Shown in pieces: positions 8,458-17,966 of a stretch of 64,000 nucleotides of DNA; within the stretch, counting starts at the first letter, position 1; each line of letters opens with the position of its first letter. The notes under the pieces were generated by a model. It was not told the DNA's origin. It searched no databases and was given only the letters and a program-made list of their open reading frames with translations. The translations under genes and the position numbers were made by a program. This DNA is from UBA6814 sp040753075 (lineage in GTDB: Bacteria > Desulfobacterota > Desulfovibrionia > Desulfovibrionales > Desulfovibrionaceae). The stretch spans positions 1 to 64,000 of the forward strand of contig JBFMHA010000009.1 of assembly GCA_040753075.1 (NCBI GenBank), in the 5' to 3' direction.

Positions 8458-9807
8458 CGTGAAGAGCATGTCCACTTCGAAGTCCTTGACGTTGCCCATC
8501 TTCTTGAGCTCCTCCTTGACCCGGATCTGGGCCGCGAGGATGATGGCCATGATCTCTTCCTTGCGCTTTTCTTTGACCTTGGGATCGAAGAGGGCCTTGA
8601 CCGCCTGGGAGCTGGTCTTCTCCACCTTGGCCTTGAGGCCCTCCAACTCCTTGTGGGGCATGCCGCCCTCGTCCAGCCGGACGATGTCGAAACTGAAGGA
8701 CTCCTCGACCTCGAACTCCTGGTCCAGGGTGCTGAAGGTCACGGTGGAGGGGCTCATGGCCACGATGGGCATGTTCTGGCGGCCCCTGATGCTGATCAGG
8801 AGGTCAGGGGTCCAGAACTTCACCGTGCCCTTCTTCTCGTATTCCTCCTCCTCGGCGATGCGCTTCTTGCCGGCCACGCTGGCCGGATTGAGGTCCCAGT
8901 CCTCGCCGGTGAGGCCGGCGTAGATCTCCCGGGCCTCGGGCGAGGCGTCGCTCTTCTTGAGCGCGCGCATGACCGTGCCCAGGCATTGCTCGTCCTGGCC
9001 CGCGGCCTGGTAGGCCCTGGCCAGCTTGACGTCCAGGTCCAGGTCCTCGGGGGAAAGCTCCAGGGCCTTGAGCAGGGCCCTGGCCGCTGCATCGGGCTTG
9101 CCGGCGGCGAGGTGGGCCTCCCCCGCGGCCTTGAAGGGATTGCCCGCGTCCGGATAGTGCTTGCGCATATCCTTGAGCAGATCCTCGGCCTCCCGGAACT
9201 TGTCTGTCTGGGCATAGACCTGCACGGCGCGCTCCAGGAAGGCGCGATGCTTGACCTTGTCGTTCTTGAGTTTGAAGACCCGGGCCAGGCCGTGATAGGC
9301 CGCGGCCAGCATGGGGTCCTCCTTGAGGGCCTTGGAATAGATCTTCACCGCGTCGTCGTAGCGGTACTGTTCGATGAGCTTCTCCCCGGCGTCCAGGAGC
9401 TTCTTCTGTCCCGCGGGCAGGGCGGCCCTGGGGGTGAAGGCCGCTTCAACCTTGCGCTCGAGGGTGTCGGGGTCGAAGGGCTTGACGAGATAATCCGTGG
9501 CTCCGGAGGATACCGCCGCGGAGATGAGGCGGGGGTCCTTGACCGCGGACATGAGGATCACCGGCAGGCCGGAAAGCGCCTTGTCCGCGCGGATCTTGCG
9601 AAGGAGGTGGATGCCGGTGATCTGGGGCATGACCAGTTCGCAGAGCACCAGCTTCACCTGGTTCTGGTGCAGGAGCTTCCAGGCCTCAGGGGCGTTGTCC
9701 GCCACCAGGAGGGTGGTGAAGCCCTTGGCCCGCAGGATAGCCGCGGCGGCGTCCTGGCCGGCCTTGTCATCCACCACGAGGATGGTCGCGGAACGGTCTG
9801 GGGCCAT
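8455..9807 (-). CDS. TPR-containing response regulator with an altered phospho-acceptor site
   Basis: A 450-residue protein with an N-terminal receiver domain (about 1-125), TPR-like repeats (about 130-310) and an uncharacterised C-terminal part rich in Lys and Glu. The receiver has the acidic pair VVDD (12-14), the switch Ser in LMSAVKD and the conserved Lys in LVKPFD. The phosphorylated Asp, however, is replaced by Glu57 in LVLCELVMP. Glu at this site often mimics phosphorylation, so the protein may be constitutively on. No DNA-binding or enzyme output domain is seen, so it probably acts through protein contacts. No histidine kinase is adjacent. Confidence 0.8.
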   Translation of the reverse strand: MAPDRSATILVVDDKAGQDAAAAILRAKGFTTLLVADNAPEAWKLLHQNQVKLVLCELVMPQITGIHLLRKIRADKALSGLPVILMSAVKDPRLISAAVSSGATDYLVKPFDPDTLERKVEAAFTPRAALPAGQKKLLDAGEKLIEQYRYDDAVKIYSKALKEDPMLAAAYHGLARVFKLKNDKVKHRAFLERAVQVYAQTDKFREAEDLLKDMRKHYPDAGNPFKAAGEAHLAAGKPDAAARALLKALELSPEDLDLDVKLARAYQAAGQDEQCLGTVMRALKKSDASPEAREIYAGLTGEDWDLNPASVAGKKRIAEEEEYEKKGTVKFWTPDLLISIRGRQNMPIVAMSPSTVTFSTLDQEFEVEESFSFDIVRLDEGGMPHKELEGLKAKVEKTSSQAVKALFDPKVKEKRKEEIMAIILAAQIRVKEELKKMGNVKDFEVDMLFT

Positions 9808-9903
9808 TGGGCTCCTCTCAGCAGACTCGCGCGTGCAGCATAGCCGTGTCGAGGTTTCCAGGCAAGTGAACGGGCTTCGCCGGTCGTCGCCGTTCGGGAG
9901 CGT

Positions 9904-11439
9904 TCACAGCCGATCCGAAAGTTGGAGAGGGCTGCCCGGAGTGGTCAGCATGGTCAGGGCCAGGTCCTTCTCCAGCTCCAGCCGTCGGCGGAGCACCTCC
10001 TCCTTGGGGTTGCCGGACCGGCTGATGCGGCGCTCCCGCTCCCGGAAGACCTCCTCGAGCAGGGCGCGGCTGAAGGACCGGGCAGGCTGGTCCCGCACCC
10101 GGCGGGCGGCCTCGATGAAGATTTCCGCCCCGCCGGTGGGGCCGTGCAACACCGCGGTGCTCCAGAGCACCTCGCGCATCGCCGCCGGGTGGGCGTCCAC
10201 GTCCAGGCCCGTCTCGGCGCTGATGGCCAGGACCGTGGGCGAATAGTATTCGGAATGGATGAAGCTGTCCTGGAGCCGTTCAAAGCGGACTGGGTCCTCC
10301 TGGGCGATGCGCTTCCATTCCCGGGGCATGGCCCCCAGGACGCCTCCGGTGTCCGCGGCGCCGGCCTGACGCAGTCGCACGCCCCACTGCGGGGCGCGCA
10401 CGTTCAGGAAGGCGATGAACCGGTCCACCGTGCCCATGAGGGAGGACATCTGGAACTTGCCGTAGGATGTCCCGCCGCGGGGATCCCAGCCGATGGCGTG
10501 GACCCCGTGGTCGCCGGACTCGAACAAGGCCGAGAGCCGGCCCAGGGAGCGGGAGGCCAGGCGCGGCGGCAGGGCGGGACGCAGGCCGCGGGGAGCCGCG
10601 GCCAGGACCGTGGCCGTGGCCGGGGGAGTCGCCGGCGCGGTTTCGACCATGGCGAAGACCTGGCCCAGATAGGGGCCGCTGGCCGCCAGCAGGGCCTCCT
10701 TGTCCAGGGGGTGGAAGGCCTTGGGGTCCACCGGCCGGCGGACCTCGCAACGCCGCACGGCAAGGCGCACCGCGGGCAACTGCGGCGTGCGGGAAAAACC
10801 CGAGAACCGGGCGGCCGGCCCCAGGTCCAGCAGGCTCAGCAGGGGGTGCGCCGCGCCGTCCCAGGCCACGCCTGCAGGCAGCCGGATGTCATCGCCCAGA
10901 TGCGCCGCGAGAGCGGTCGGAGCGGGCAAGGGAGAAACCCCCGGGGTGGGTTTGGGGAAATGCCAGAACTCCGCCAGCAGGCTCTCCACGTTGTTCAGAT
11001 AGGCGGGGTCCAGGCCCCGGGCCGGAGCAGGAGATTCTGCCCGGAGAGGCGGCAACTGGGGGATGATGGTCCGGAGCACCAGAAGCTCCAGCCAGAAGGT
11101 CAGGAAGAGGCAGCCGCCCAGCACCAGGGGAAGGCGCACGTTCGAAGGCCGGGGCAGCCGCGGGGAGAGTTCGGCCCAGGCCAGGCCGGCCTGGACGCGC
11201 ACCGGCCGCCACAGCCGCCGGACGGCCAGGCCGGCGATGCGCAGGTCCTCGTCCAGGTCCCTCCGCACCCGCCGGGCCGCGCTCCGCAATCCGTCGCAGG
11301 CCGCGCGGAAGCGATCCGGATAGGCGTCCAGTGCGTCGCCGATGCGTTGGGCGCACCGGCACAGGCGGTACATGCCCCGACCAAGGCATTCCAGGCAGGC
11401 CACGATCTTTTCCAGCCAGGCGAGAATGATGTCTTCCAT
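9904..11439 (-). CDS. Single-pass membrane protein with a C-terminal lysozyme-like domain, function unknown
   Basis: A 511-residue protein. The N-terminal 100 residues are basic and carry four cysteines (C15, C18, C27, C29). One membrane helix lies at about 103-124, then a proline-rich linker and a C-terminal domain from about residue 295. That domain has ESGDHGVHAIGWDP (Glu307) followed by GGTSYGKFQ (322-330), a pattern I associate with lysozyme-fold proteins that act on peptidoglycan. The domain would face the periplasm if the basic N terminus stays inside. Transglycosylase activity is inference; the sequence is not a classical SLT, MltB or phage lysozyme. The gene stands alone between the TPR regulator and the MBL gene. 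Confidence 0.55.
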   Translation of the reverse strand: MEDIILAWLEKIVACLECLGRGMYRLCRCAQRIGDALDAYPDRFRAACDGLRSAARRVRRDLDEDLRIAGLAVRRLWRPVRVQAGLAWAELSPRLPRPSNVRLPLVLGGCLFLTFWLELLVLRTIIPQLPPLRAESPAPARGLDPAYLNNVESLLAEFWHFPKPTPGVSPLPAPTALAAHLGDDIRLPAGVAWDGAAHPLLSLLDLGPAARFSGFSRTPQLPAVRLAVRRCEVRRPVDPKAFHPLDKEALLAASGPYLGQVFAMVETAPATPPATATVLAAAPRGLRPALPPRLASRSLGRLSALFESGDHGVHAIGWDPRGGTSYGKFQMSSLMGTVDRFIAFLNVRAPQWGVRLRQAGAADTGGVLGAMPREWKRIAQEDPVRFERLQDSFIHSEYYSPTVLAISAETGLDVDAHPAAMREVLWSTAVLHGPTGGAEIFIEAARRVRDQPARSFSRALLEEVFRERERRISRSGNPKEEVLRRRLELEKDLALTMLTTPGSPLQLSDRL

Positions 11440-11692
11440 GGGCCGTCGGCGTTGGGGTCCTGGCTCAACCGGAGCCTATGCGCACAGCAGGGTCTTGGGA
11501 CTTGGGCATAGTAGCCCGAAAGTCCCGAAGAATCCAGTGCGCCCCCGGGCCGTGCGGCCGGGCCTGGCCCGCACGTGCAACACCCGTTCCCGGCCAGTCT
11601 TGATGCGCCTTGCCGGGCGAAGGGGGGGAGGTGATGCTCCCCATCTCTCGGGAGTTACGTGGGAAAAATGACGGCAGCCCGCAGACGCGGCG
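11440..11692. other. Intergenic region without a clear gene
   Basis: These 253 bases lie between two minus-strand genes. They hold several GC-rich short palindromes and a TACTAT that could be a -10 box for the downstream membrane protein, but no convincing -35 box. No T-tract terminator for the MBL gene and no RNA gene was recognised. Confidence 0.3.
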
Positions 11693-12514
11693 CTAGAATC
11701 CCAGCACCCGGCCAGCGGCCAGGGGCTCGACCCTTCCGGGCATCTCCCGGGCCAGCCAGTCCACGGCCTTCCTGCCGGTGCAGTGGCCGGGGAATACCCG
11801 CTCCACGCAATACTCGCGCAACGCGTCGCGGGTTTCGGACAGGGCCGCGGGCCCGGCGTCGTAAAGGTGCAGGCCGCCCGCCACTGCGGCCAGACGGCGG
11901 AGGCCCAAGACATCCCGGACGTGGCGCAGGGTGTTGGCCAGTCCCGCATGACAGCAGCCCAGAACCAGCACCGGGCCGGACCGCGAGTCCAGGACCAGGC
12001 AGGCGTCGTCGGGCAGCGGATCCGGGACGGTCCCTGCGGCATCCAGGAAGAGTCCGCACCCGGCGTGGGAGAGCCCCTCCTGGCGGGGGATGGCGGAAAG
12101 CATGACCAGGCCGGGGACGATCTCGGCCACGTCCGTCACCGGGGAGAAGCCGGCCAGGGTCTGCCGGGCCTCGGCGCCCAAGCCCACGGGCTGGATGGAG
12201 CCGTCGTCGTCCAGGGCGTAGCGGGCCGCCGCATGGCCGGGATGGGCGTGGAAAGGACCGGTGAAGCCGGCGCGCTCCATGAGGCGCGGAAACCCGTCCC
12301 CGTGGTCGTAATGGCCGTGGGACAGGGCGGCGGCGTCCAGGGAGGAAAGGTCGACGCCGAGACGGACGGCGTTGTCCAGGAACAGTCCCGTACGGCCAGC
12401 GTCCCACAGCGCGCGGCGGCCGGAACGGGTCTCCACGAACAAGGAAAGGCCCCACTCGGCCGCAAAGCCGGGCAGGGCCTCGTTGTCGCAGAGCACGGCG
12501 ACCCGGGCGGCCAC
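11693..12514 (-). CDS. MBL-fold metallohydrolase
   Basis: A 273-residue metallo-beta-lactamase-fold protein. The metal-binding HGHYDHGDG motif is at 66-74. Further ligand candidates are the His in FHAHPGHAA, the CCHAG region and the His near FPGHCTG at the C terminus. The arrangement matches the MBL group that includes the ribofuranosylaminobenzene 5'-phosphate synthase-like proteins (COG1237), whose bacterial substrates are mostly unknown. The start is eight bases after the cimA stop, so it is the last gene of the pdxJ-to-cimA operon. No signal peptide. Confidence 0.8.
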   Translation of the reverse strand: MAARVAVLCDNEALPGFAAEWGLSLFVETRSGRRALWDAGRTGLFLDNAVRLGVDLSSLDAAALSHGHYDHGDGFPRLMERAGFTGPFHAHPGHAAARYALDDDGSIQPVGLGAEARQTLAGFSPVTDVAEIVPGLVMLSAIPRQEGLSHAGCGLFLDAAGTVPDPLPDDACLVLDSRSGPVLVLGCCHAGLANTLRHVRDVLGLRRLAAVAGGLHLYDAGPAALSETRDALREYCVERVFPGHCTGRKAVDWLAREMPGRVEPLAAGRVLGF

Positions 12515-12522
12515 CCCTCAGC

Positions 12523-14145
12523 CTACTTCTTCTTGGGCGCCTTGGTGGGCCACTTCTTGGGGTCGTCCTTGAACAGCTTGTAGGTGATGGAGTCCACCAG
12601 GGCGCGCCAGGAGGCCTGGATCACGTCGTAGGAAACCCCCACCGTGGTCCAGCGGGAGGTCTTGTCCGCGCTCTCGATGAGCACCCGCACCACCGAGGCC
12701 GTGCCTCCGGCGTCCCGCACCGCGCCGGGCAGGACCCGGACCTTGAAGTCCGCCAGGCGCATCTCCTTGAGATTGGGATAGGAGCTCTCCAGGGCGGTGC
12801 GCAGGGCGTTGTCCAGGGCGTTGACCGGGCCCTGGCCGGTGGCCGCGGTATGCACCAGGCTGCCCCGCACCTTGACCATGACCGTGGCCTCGATGAAGGG
12901 GTCGCGCCAGTCCTCCTGCATCACGTCCGTGACCCGGAAGGAGAGGAGCTTGAAGTAGGACTTGGTCCAGCCCATGGTGCGGAAGAAGAGGAGTTCGAAG
13001 CTGGCCTCGGCCGCAGAGTACTCGTAGCCCAGGCTCTCCCGCTCCTTGACCTCGGCCAGGAGGTCCAGCACCTGGGCGTCGTTCTTGTCCAGGTCGTAGC
13101 CGTACTTGCGGGCCATGAACATGATGTTGCTGCGGCCGGCCAGATCCGAGAGCAGCACCCGCTGCGCGTTGCCCACGGACTCGGGCGGGATGTGCTCGTA
13201 GGTGCGGGGGTTGCGCAGCACCGCGCTCACGTGGACGCCGCCCTTGTGGGCGAAGGCCGAGCGTCCCACGAAGGGCTGGCGCATGAAGGAGCGCAGGTTG
13301 GCCACCTCGTTCACGAAGTTGCTCACCCCGGTGAGGCGCCCCAGGTTGCCCTCGGGCAGGCAGCGGTACTTGCCCCCCGACTTGAGCTCCAGGTTGGGGA
13401 TGATGGAGCAGAGGTTGGCGTTGCCGCAGCGCTCGCCGAAGCCGTTCATGGTCCCCTGCACCTGGACGCAGCCGCAGGCCACGGCCTCCAGGGTGTTGGC
13501 CACCGCGGTCTCGGAATCGTTGTGGGCGTGGATGCCCAGCTTGGCCCCGGGCAGGGCCTTCCTCACCGCCTTGACCATTCCGCGCACCTCGGCGGGCAGG
13601 GCGCCTCCGTTGGTGTCGCACAGCACCAGGAAGTCGGCCCCGGCCGCATGGGCGCGGCGCAGGGTCTCCAGGGCATACTCGGGGTTGTCCTTGTACCCGT
13701 CGAAGAAGTGCTCGGCGTCGTAGAACACCTCGGCGAAGCGGGGCCTCAGGAAGCCCACCGAGTTGGAGATGATCTCCAGGTTGCGCTCCAGGGGAACGCG
13801 CAGGGCGTCGGTCACGTGCAGGTCCCAGGTCTTGCCGAAAATGGTGGCCACCGGGGCCCCGCACTCGGCCAGGGCCTTCAGGTTGGGGTCGTTCTCCGGG
13901 GCGTGGGCCGGCTGGTGGGTGCTGCCGAAGGCCGCGATGCGGCTGGTCTTGAGCTCGTACGACCCGATTTCCTTGAAGAACTTGCGGTCAGTGGGGTTGG
14001 ATCCCGGCCATCCTCCTTCGATGTAGTCCACCCCCAGCTCGTCGAGCTTGCGGGCGATGCGCACCTTGTCCTCGGTGGAGAGGTTGATCTCCTCGGCCTG
14101 GGTGCCGTCGCGCAGGGTGGTGTCGTAGATGAGGATCTTCTGCAT
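12523..14145 (-). CDS. cimA: (R)-citramalate synthase
   Basis: Condenses pyruvate and acetyl-CoA to (R)-citramalate, giving 2-oxobutyrate for isoleucine without threonine deaminase. The 540-residue protein begins with the catalytic signature YDTTLRDGTQAEEI (Asp8-Gln16). It continues with GVDYIEGGWPGSNPTD, and the metal-binding HAHND motif follows at about residue 210. The Trp-Pro-Gly version of the second motif and the C-terminal LeuA-type dimer/regulatory domain (about 390-525) match citramalate synthase rather than isopropylmalate synthase. The LeuA_dimer domain usually allows feedback inhibition by isoleucine. It is eight bases downstream of lysC, which places it with aspartate-family amino-acid genes. 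Confidence 0.92.
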   Translation of the reverse strand: MQKILIYDTTLRDGTQAEEINLSTEDKVRIARKLDELGVDYIEGGWPGSNPTDRKFFKEIGSYELKTSRIAAFGSTHQPAHAPENDPNLKALAECGAPVATIFGKTWDLHVTDALRVPLERNLEIISNSVGFLRPRFAEVFYDAEHFFDGYKDNPEYALETLRRAHAAGADFLVLCDTNGGALPAEVRGMVKAVRKALPGAKLGIHAHNDSETAVANTLEAVACGCVQVQGTMNGFGERCGNANLCSIIPNLELKSGGKYRCLPEGNLGRLTGVSNFVNEVANLRSFMRQPFVGRSAFAHKGGVHVSAVLRNPRTYEHIPPESVGNAQRVLLSDLAGRSNIMFMARKYGYDLDKNDAQVLDLLAEVKERESLGYEYSAAEASFELLFFRTMGWTKSYFKLLSFRVTDVMQEDWRDPFIEATVMVKVRGSLVHTAATGQGPVNALDNALRTALESSYPNLKEMRLADFKVRVLPGAVRDAGGTASVVRVLIESADKTSRWTTVGVSYDVIQASWRALVDSITYKLFKDDPKKWPTKAPKKK

Positions 14146-14153
14146 AAGGCCGC

Positions 14154-15383
14154 CTAGGCCTTGGCCGGGCCGTTTTCCAGGCCGAACCGGTCGTGCAGGG
14201 CGCGGACCGCCAGTTCGGTGTACTTCTCCTCGATGAGGCAGGTGACCTTGATCTCCGAGGTGGAGATCATGAGGATGTTGATGTTCTCGTCGCGCAGGGC
14301 CTGGAACATGCGGGAGGCCACGCCCGAGTGGTTGCGCATGCCCACGCCGATGACCGAGACCTTGCTCACGTTCTTGTCCGTGAGGACCTCCTTGTAGCCG
14401 ATCTGGGCCTTGAGGCCGGCGATGATGCCCAGGGTCTGCTCCAGTTCGCCGCGGGACACGGTGAAGGTCATGTCCGTCTCGCCCTGGCGGCTGGTGTTCT
14501 GGATGATCATGTCCACCACGATGCCCGCGTCGGCCAGGGGCGAGAACAGGGCCGCGGCGATGCCGGGCCGGTCCTGCACGTCGGTCACCGTGACCCGGGC
14601 CTGGTCCTTGTCATAGGCCACGCCGGAAACCAGCACTGCTTCCATGCTTGCGTCCTCCTGGGTGACGTAGGTCCCTTCCTCGTCGGAAAAGCTCGAGCGC
14701 ACGTGGACCGTCACGCCGTATTTCTTGGCGAATTCCACGGAGCGGATCTGCAGCACCTTGGCCCCCATGCTGGCGAACTCCAGCATCTCGTCATAGGAGA
14801 TGCGCTCCATCTTGCGGGCCTTGGAGCAGAGATTGGGGTCGGTGGTGTAGACGCCGTTCACGTCGGTGTAGATCTCGCAGACATCGGCCTTGACCGCCGC
14901 GGCCAAGGCCACGGCCGAGGTGTCCGAGCCGCCCCGGCCCAGGGTGGTGAGCCGGCCCTGTTCGTCGCAGCCCTGGAACCCGGCCACCACCAGCACGTCG
15001 TACTCCAGCAGCATGTTGCGCAGCCGCTTGGTGTTGATGGACATGATCCGGGCCTTGCCGAACATGCAGTCGGTGACGATCTCGGCCTGGTGCCCCAGGA
15101 CCGAGCGGGCCTTGACCCCGGCGTCCTGGAGCAGCATGGAGAAGAGGGCCACCGAGACCTGTTCGCCGGTGGTCATGAGCACGTCCATCTCCGCGGCCGC
15201 GGGGGTCTTGGTGAACTGACGGCCCAGTTCGATGAGCCGGTTGGTTTCGCCGGCCATGGCCGAGAGCACCACCATGGCCTTGTAGCCCTTCTCCAGGGCG
15301 GCGAGCACCTTGCGGCGGATGGTCAGCATCCGGTCCAGGCCGGCCACCGAGGTGCCGCCGAACTTCTGCACGATGATCTTCAT
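14154..15383 (-). CDS. lysC: Aspartate kinase
   Basis: First step of the aspartate family pathway (ATP + aspartate to aspartyl phosphate). The 409-residue protein carries KFGGTSVAG near its N terminus and the nucleotide/substrate motif GRGGSDTSAVALA around residue 150. Two ACT domains lie in the last 140 residues and normally confer feedback control by lysine and/or threonine. I start at the ATG at 15383, which gives the family N terminus MKIIVQKFGG; a TTG four codons upstream is possible. It is followed by cimA after eight bases, and lysA lies elsewhere in the window, at 62 kb. Confidence 0.95.
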   Translation of the reverse strand: MKIIVQKFGGTSVAGLDRMLTIRRKVLAALEKGYKAMVVLSAMAGETNRLIELGRQFTKTPAAAEMDVLMTTGEQVSVALFSMLLQDAGVKARSVLGHQAEIVTDCMFGKARIMSINTKRLRNMLLEYDVLVVAGFQGCDEQGRLTTLGRGGSDTSAVALAAAVKADVCEIYTDVNGVYTTDPNLCSKARKMERISYDEMLEFASMGAKVLQIRSVEFAKKYGVTVHVRSSFSDEEGTYVTQEDASMEAVLVSGVAYDKDQARVTVTDVQDRPGIAAALFSPLADAGIVVDMIIQNTSRQGETDMTFTVSRGELEQTLGIIAGLKAQIGYKEVLTDKNVSKVSVIGVGMRNHSGVASRMFQALRDENINILMISTSEIKVTCLIEEKYTELAVRALHDRFGLENGPAKA

Positions 15384-15400
15384 GCCCGTACCCAACCTCG

Positions 15401-15940
15401 TCAGTTGCGTCCCTCCCGGCGGGAGGGTCCGGGAAACGGCCCGGTCCGATCAGGGGGTTCAGTGGTAAGCCGAGTCCGCAGTAGTTGCAAGCATTCTTCG
15501 GCCAACGACCCAGTGGCGGAGAGACGGGCTTCGCGGCCCGGCTCCCGGCGAAGCAGCTCCAGATCCAGGGCCTGGGCCGGCCGGCAATCCCGGGGCAGGC
15601 GTTCGGCCCATTCCACGACCTTGAGCCCCGGCGTCTCCAGGAGACAGTCCAGCAGGTCGTCGTCCAGGCTTCCGGCCTCCAGGCGATAGAGGTCGAAGTG
15701 GGCCACCTCTGGCCGGGTGGGGTAGAGGTTCACCAGGTTGAAGCTGGGGCTGCTCACCCTGGCCTCCTCGCCGCCGGGCAGGGCCGAGGCCAGGCCGCGC
15801 ACCAGGGTGGTCTTGCCGCTGCCCAGTTCTCCGGTCAGGAGCAGGGCCGGGGGGGTGTCCACGTCCCCCAGGACCCTGGCCAGGAGCCGGCCCAGGTCCA
15901 GGGTGGCGGCCTCGTCGGCCAGGGCCAGGACCAGCGCCAC
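15401..15940 (-). CDS. tsaE: tRNA threonylcarbamoyladenosine biosynthesis ATPase TsaE
   Basis: Small P-loop ATPase that supports TsaB-TsaD in making t6A37 on ANN-decoding tRNAs. The Walker A motif GELGSGKTT is at 37-45, and the family motif SSPSFNLVNLYP and the HFDLYRL stretch follow, as in YjeE/TsaE. The 179 residues slightly exceed the usual 150-160 because of a Pro/Arg-rich tail. The start is GTG. It lies five bases downstream of the CBS gene and 17 bases upstream of lysC in one operon. Confidence 0.92.
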   Translation of the reverse strand: MALVLALADEAATLDLGRLLARVLGDVDTPPALLLTGELGSGKTTLVRGLASALPGGEEARVSSPSFNLVNLYPTRPEVAHFDLYRLEAGSLDDDLLDCLLETPGLKVVEWAERLPRDCRPAQALDLELLRREPGREARLSATGSLAEECLQLLRTRLTTEPPDRTGPFPGPSRREGRN

Positions 15941-15945
15941 GGGAC

Positions 15946-16410
15946 TCAGGCCCTGGACGTTCCGGGGATAAGGGTGCGGATCACGTCCTCCTTGCCCACC
16001 ACGCCCACCAGGCGGCCGGAGTCCACCACCGGCAGCGTGTGGTACTGGCGGTCCACCATGAGCGCGGCGATCTGGTCCAGGGGCGTGTCCAGGCCCACCG
16101 TGGCCGGGTCCCTGGTCATGGCGTCGGCCACGGTCATGGCCGTGATCTTCTTGAACTCGGTCTCCAGGCTGTCCATGGAGCCCAGGGGCACGAACCCGTC
16201 GAACAGGGTGAAGACCGAAGGCAGGCGCAAGGTCTTCTGCTGGGCCACCAGGTCGCTCTGGGTGATGACGCCCACCAGTTTCCCGGACTCGTCCACCACC
16301 GGCAGGCCGTTGATGCTCCGCTCGACCATGAGCCGCGCCGCGGCGGCGATGTCGTCGTCGGGCCGAAGGACCAGGGGGTCCCTGGTCATGATGTCCTGGG
16401 CTTTCAGCAT
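15946..16410 (-). CDS. Two-CBS-domain protein
   Basis: A 154-residue protein consisting of just two CBS domains, beginning [15 protein letters not shown], with typical endings such as SINGLPVVDESGKLVGVITQ and HTLPVVDSGRLVGVVGKED. CBS pairs bind adenosine ligands such as AMP, ATP or SAM and regulate partner proteins; no partner domain is fused. The start overlaps the nnr stop by seven bases, so it is translationally coupled. The same gene order in related bacteria suggests a link with this operon's metabolism, but the regulated target is unknown. Confidence 0.88.
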   Translation of the reverse strand: MLKAQDIMTRDPLVLRPDDDIAAAARLMVERSINGLPVVDESGKLVGVITQSDLVAQQKTLRLPSVFTLFDGFVPLGSMDSLETEFKKITAMTVADAMTRDPATVGLDTPLDQIAALMVDRQYHTLPVVDSGRLVGVVGKEDVIRTLIPGTSRA

Positions 16411-17966
16411 GGGCGCATCTCCTCCAGGGCTCGGGGCAGGGCGTCGGCTATCTCCCGGGCCAGGTTGCCGCGTCCGGGAAAGTCCCGGCCGAGCAGGATT
16501 CCTGTCGATCCGTGCCAGTACGTCGCCAGCCCGGCGGCGTCAAGGGGGGACAGGCCCCGCGCCAGCAGGCTCGCGGCCAGCCCGGCCAGCACGTCGCCGG
16601 ACCCGGCCACGGCCAGGCAGGGCGCAGCCAGGGGGCAGAGCAGCAGCGCGCCTCCGGGATCGGCCGCCAGGGTTCCCGCGCCCTTGAGCACCGTGACCCT
16701 GCCCAGGTCCGCGGCCAGGGTCCGGGCCCGGACAGGGCGGTCGGCCTGGATGTCCCGGGCCGTGGCTCCGGCCAGGCGGCCGGCCTCGCCCGGATGCGGA
16801 GTCAGAATGCAGGCCGGCGGCAGCAGGCCGCGCAGGGAGGGCTCTTCCGCCAGCCAGTGCAGGGCGTCGGCGTCCAGCACCGTCGGCCGGGGCAGGGGGG
16901 CGGGCAGGGCGGCCAGGAAACCGGCGGCGCCTTCGCTCCGGCCCAGGCCCGGCCCCAGGGCCAGGGCGTCGAAACGGGAAAGATGGGGGGCGAGCTCCCG
17001 GGCCATGGCCGGGGTCCAGTCCCGGCCGCCGCCCAGGGGCAGGGTCATGACCTCGGGGAAACCGGAGCGGATCTCCGGGGCCAGGTCCGCCGGGCAGGCC
17101 ACGGTGGCCAGGCCGGCGCCCCCGCGCAGCGCTCCCAGGGCGGCCAGCAGCGGCGCGCCGGACAGGCCCGGGGAGCCGCCCACCACCAGCACGTGGCCGG
17201 CCTGGCCCTTGTGCAGGGCCGGGTCAGGGGAGGGGAGCAGGGCGCGCACCGCCGGGCCGAGCTGGAAACAACCGGCCGGGGCGGCGCGCACCGCCTGGGG
17301 CGGGATGCCTATGTCCCGCACCGCGAGCTTGCCCACCCAGGGCGCGGCGGCGGGCAGGGCCGACCCCAGCTTGGCCGCATGGAACGCCGCGGTCAGGTCC
17401 GCGCGCAGGGCCACGGGCGAGGGTTCGCCGGTGAGTCCGGACAGGCCCGACGGGATGTCCAGGGCCAGGACGAAGGCGCGTGCGCCGAGCGCGTTGGCCG
17501 CCTCGATCACCCGGCGGGCGTTCTCCCGGAGGGGGCCGGCGAAGCCGGTGCCGAAGAGTCCGTCCACCAGGATGTCGGGCTGGGCGGCCGGGGCGGACTC
17601 CCGCGCCAGGGATTCCGGGGTGAGCAGGGTCAGAGGCAGGCCCAGGCGGGCGGCCAGGCGCAGGTTGGCCGCGGCCGCGCCGCGGTATCTCTTGCGCGGG
17701 GCCAGGTGCAGGGTCGCGACCGCGGCCCCGGCGCAGGCCAGCAGCCGGGCCGCCACGAACGCGTCCCCGCCGTTGTTGCCCGGCCCGGCCAGGACCAGGG
17801 CCCGGCGGCCGGCCACCGGGCCGAAGGTCTCGCGCAGCGCTGCCACGGCCTCCCGGCCGGCGTTCTCCATGAGCACGGCCTCGGACAGGCCCAGGTCCAT
17901 GGCCGCCCGGTCCCAGGCGGCCATCTCCTCCGGGGTGGGCAGGGGCGGGCACAAGGACAGGATCAC
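16404..17966 (-). CDS. nnr: Bifunctional NAD(P)H-hydrate repair enzyme (epimerase + ADP-dependent dehydratase)
   Basis: Repairs damaged NAD(P)HX. The 520-residue fusion has an N-terminal YjeF_N epimerase domain (about 1-220, with [16 protein letters not shown]) and a C-terminal ribokinase-like dehydratase (about 235-510, with [29 protein letters not shown] and [20 protein letters not shown]). The domain order is that of bacterial Nnr. The GTG start overlaps the acpS stop (GTGA), and the stop overlaps the next gene, so the cluster is tightly coupled. Pairing of acpS with nnr is common in bacteria. Confidence 0.93.
   Translation of the reverse strand: MILSLCPPLPTPEEMAAWDRAAMDLGLSEAVLMENAGREAVAALRETFGPVAGRRALVLAGPGNNGGDAFVAARLLACAGAAVATLHLAPRKRYRGAAAANLRLAARLGLPLTLLTPESLARESAPAAQPDILVDGLFGTGFAGPLRENARRVIEAANALGARAFVLALDIPSGLSGLTGEPSPVALRADLTAAFHAAKLGSALPAAAPWVGKLAVRDIGIPPQAVRAAPAGCFQLGPAVRALLPSPDPALHKGQAGHVLVVGGSPGLSGAPLLAALGALRGGAGLATVACPADLAPEIRSGFPEVMTLPLGGGRDWTPAMARELAPHLSRFDALALGPGLGRSEGAAGFLAALPAPLPRPTVLDADALHWLAEEPSLRGLLPPACILTPHPGEAGRLAGATARDIQADRPVRARTLAADLGRVTVLKGAGTLAADPGGALLLCPLAAPCLAVAGSGDVLAGLAASLLARGLSPLDAAGLATYWHGSTGILLGRDFPGRGNLAREIADALPRALEEMRPC

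Noticed and set aside
11590..11660. Possible riboswitch or small RNA in the leader of the lysozyme-like gene
   Set aside because: GC-rich short palindromes are present but I could not recognise a known riboswitch core or a terminator; nothing beyond chance pairing can be supported.
15384..15395. TTG start of lysC four codons upstream of the ATG
   Set aside because: The ATG at 15383 gives the conserved N terminus; the extra MGTG adds nothing known.
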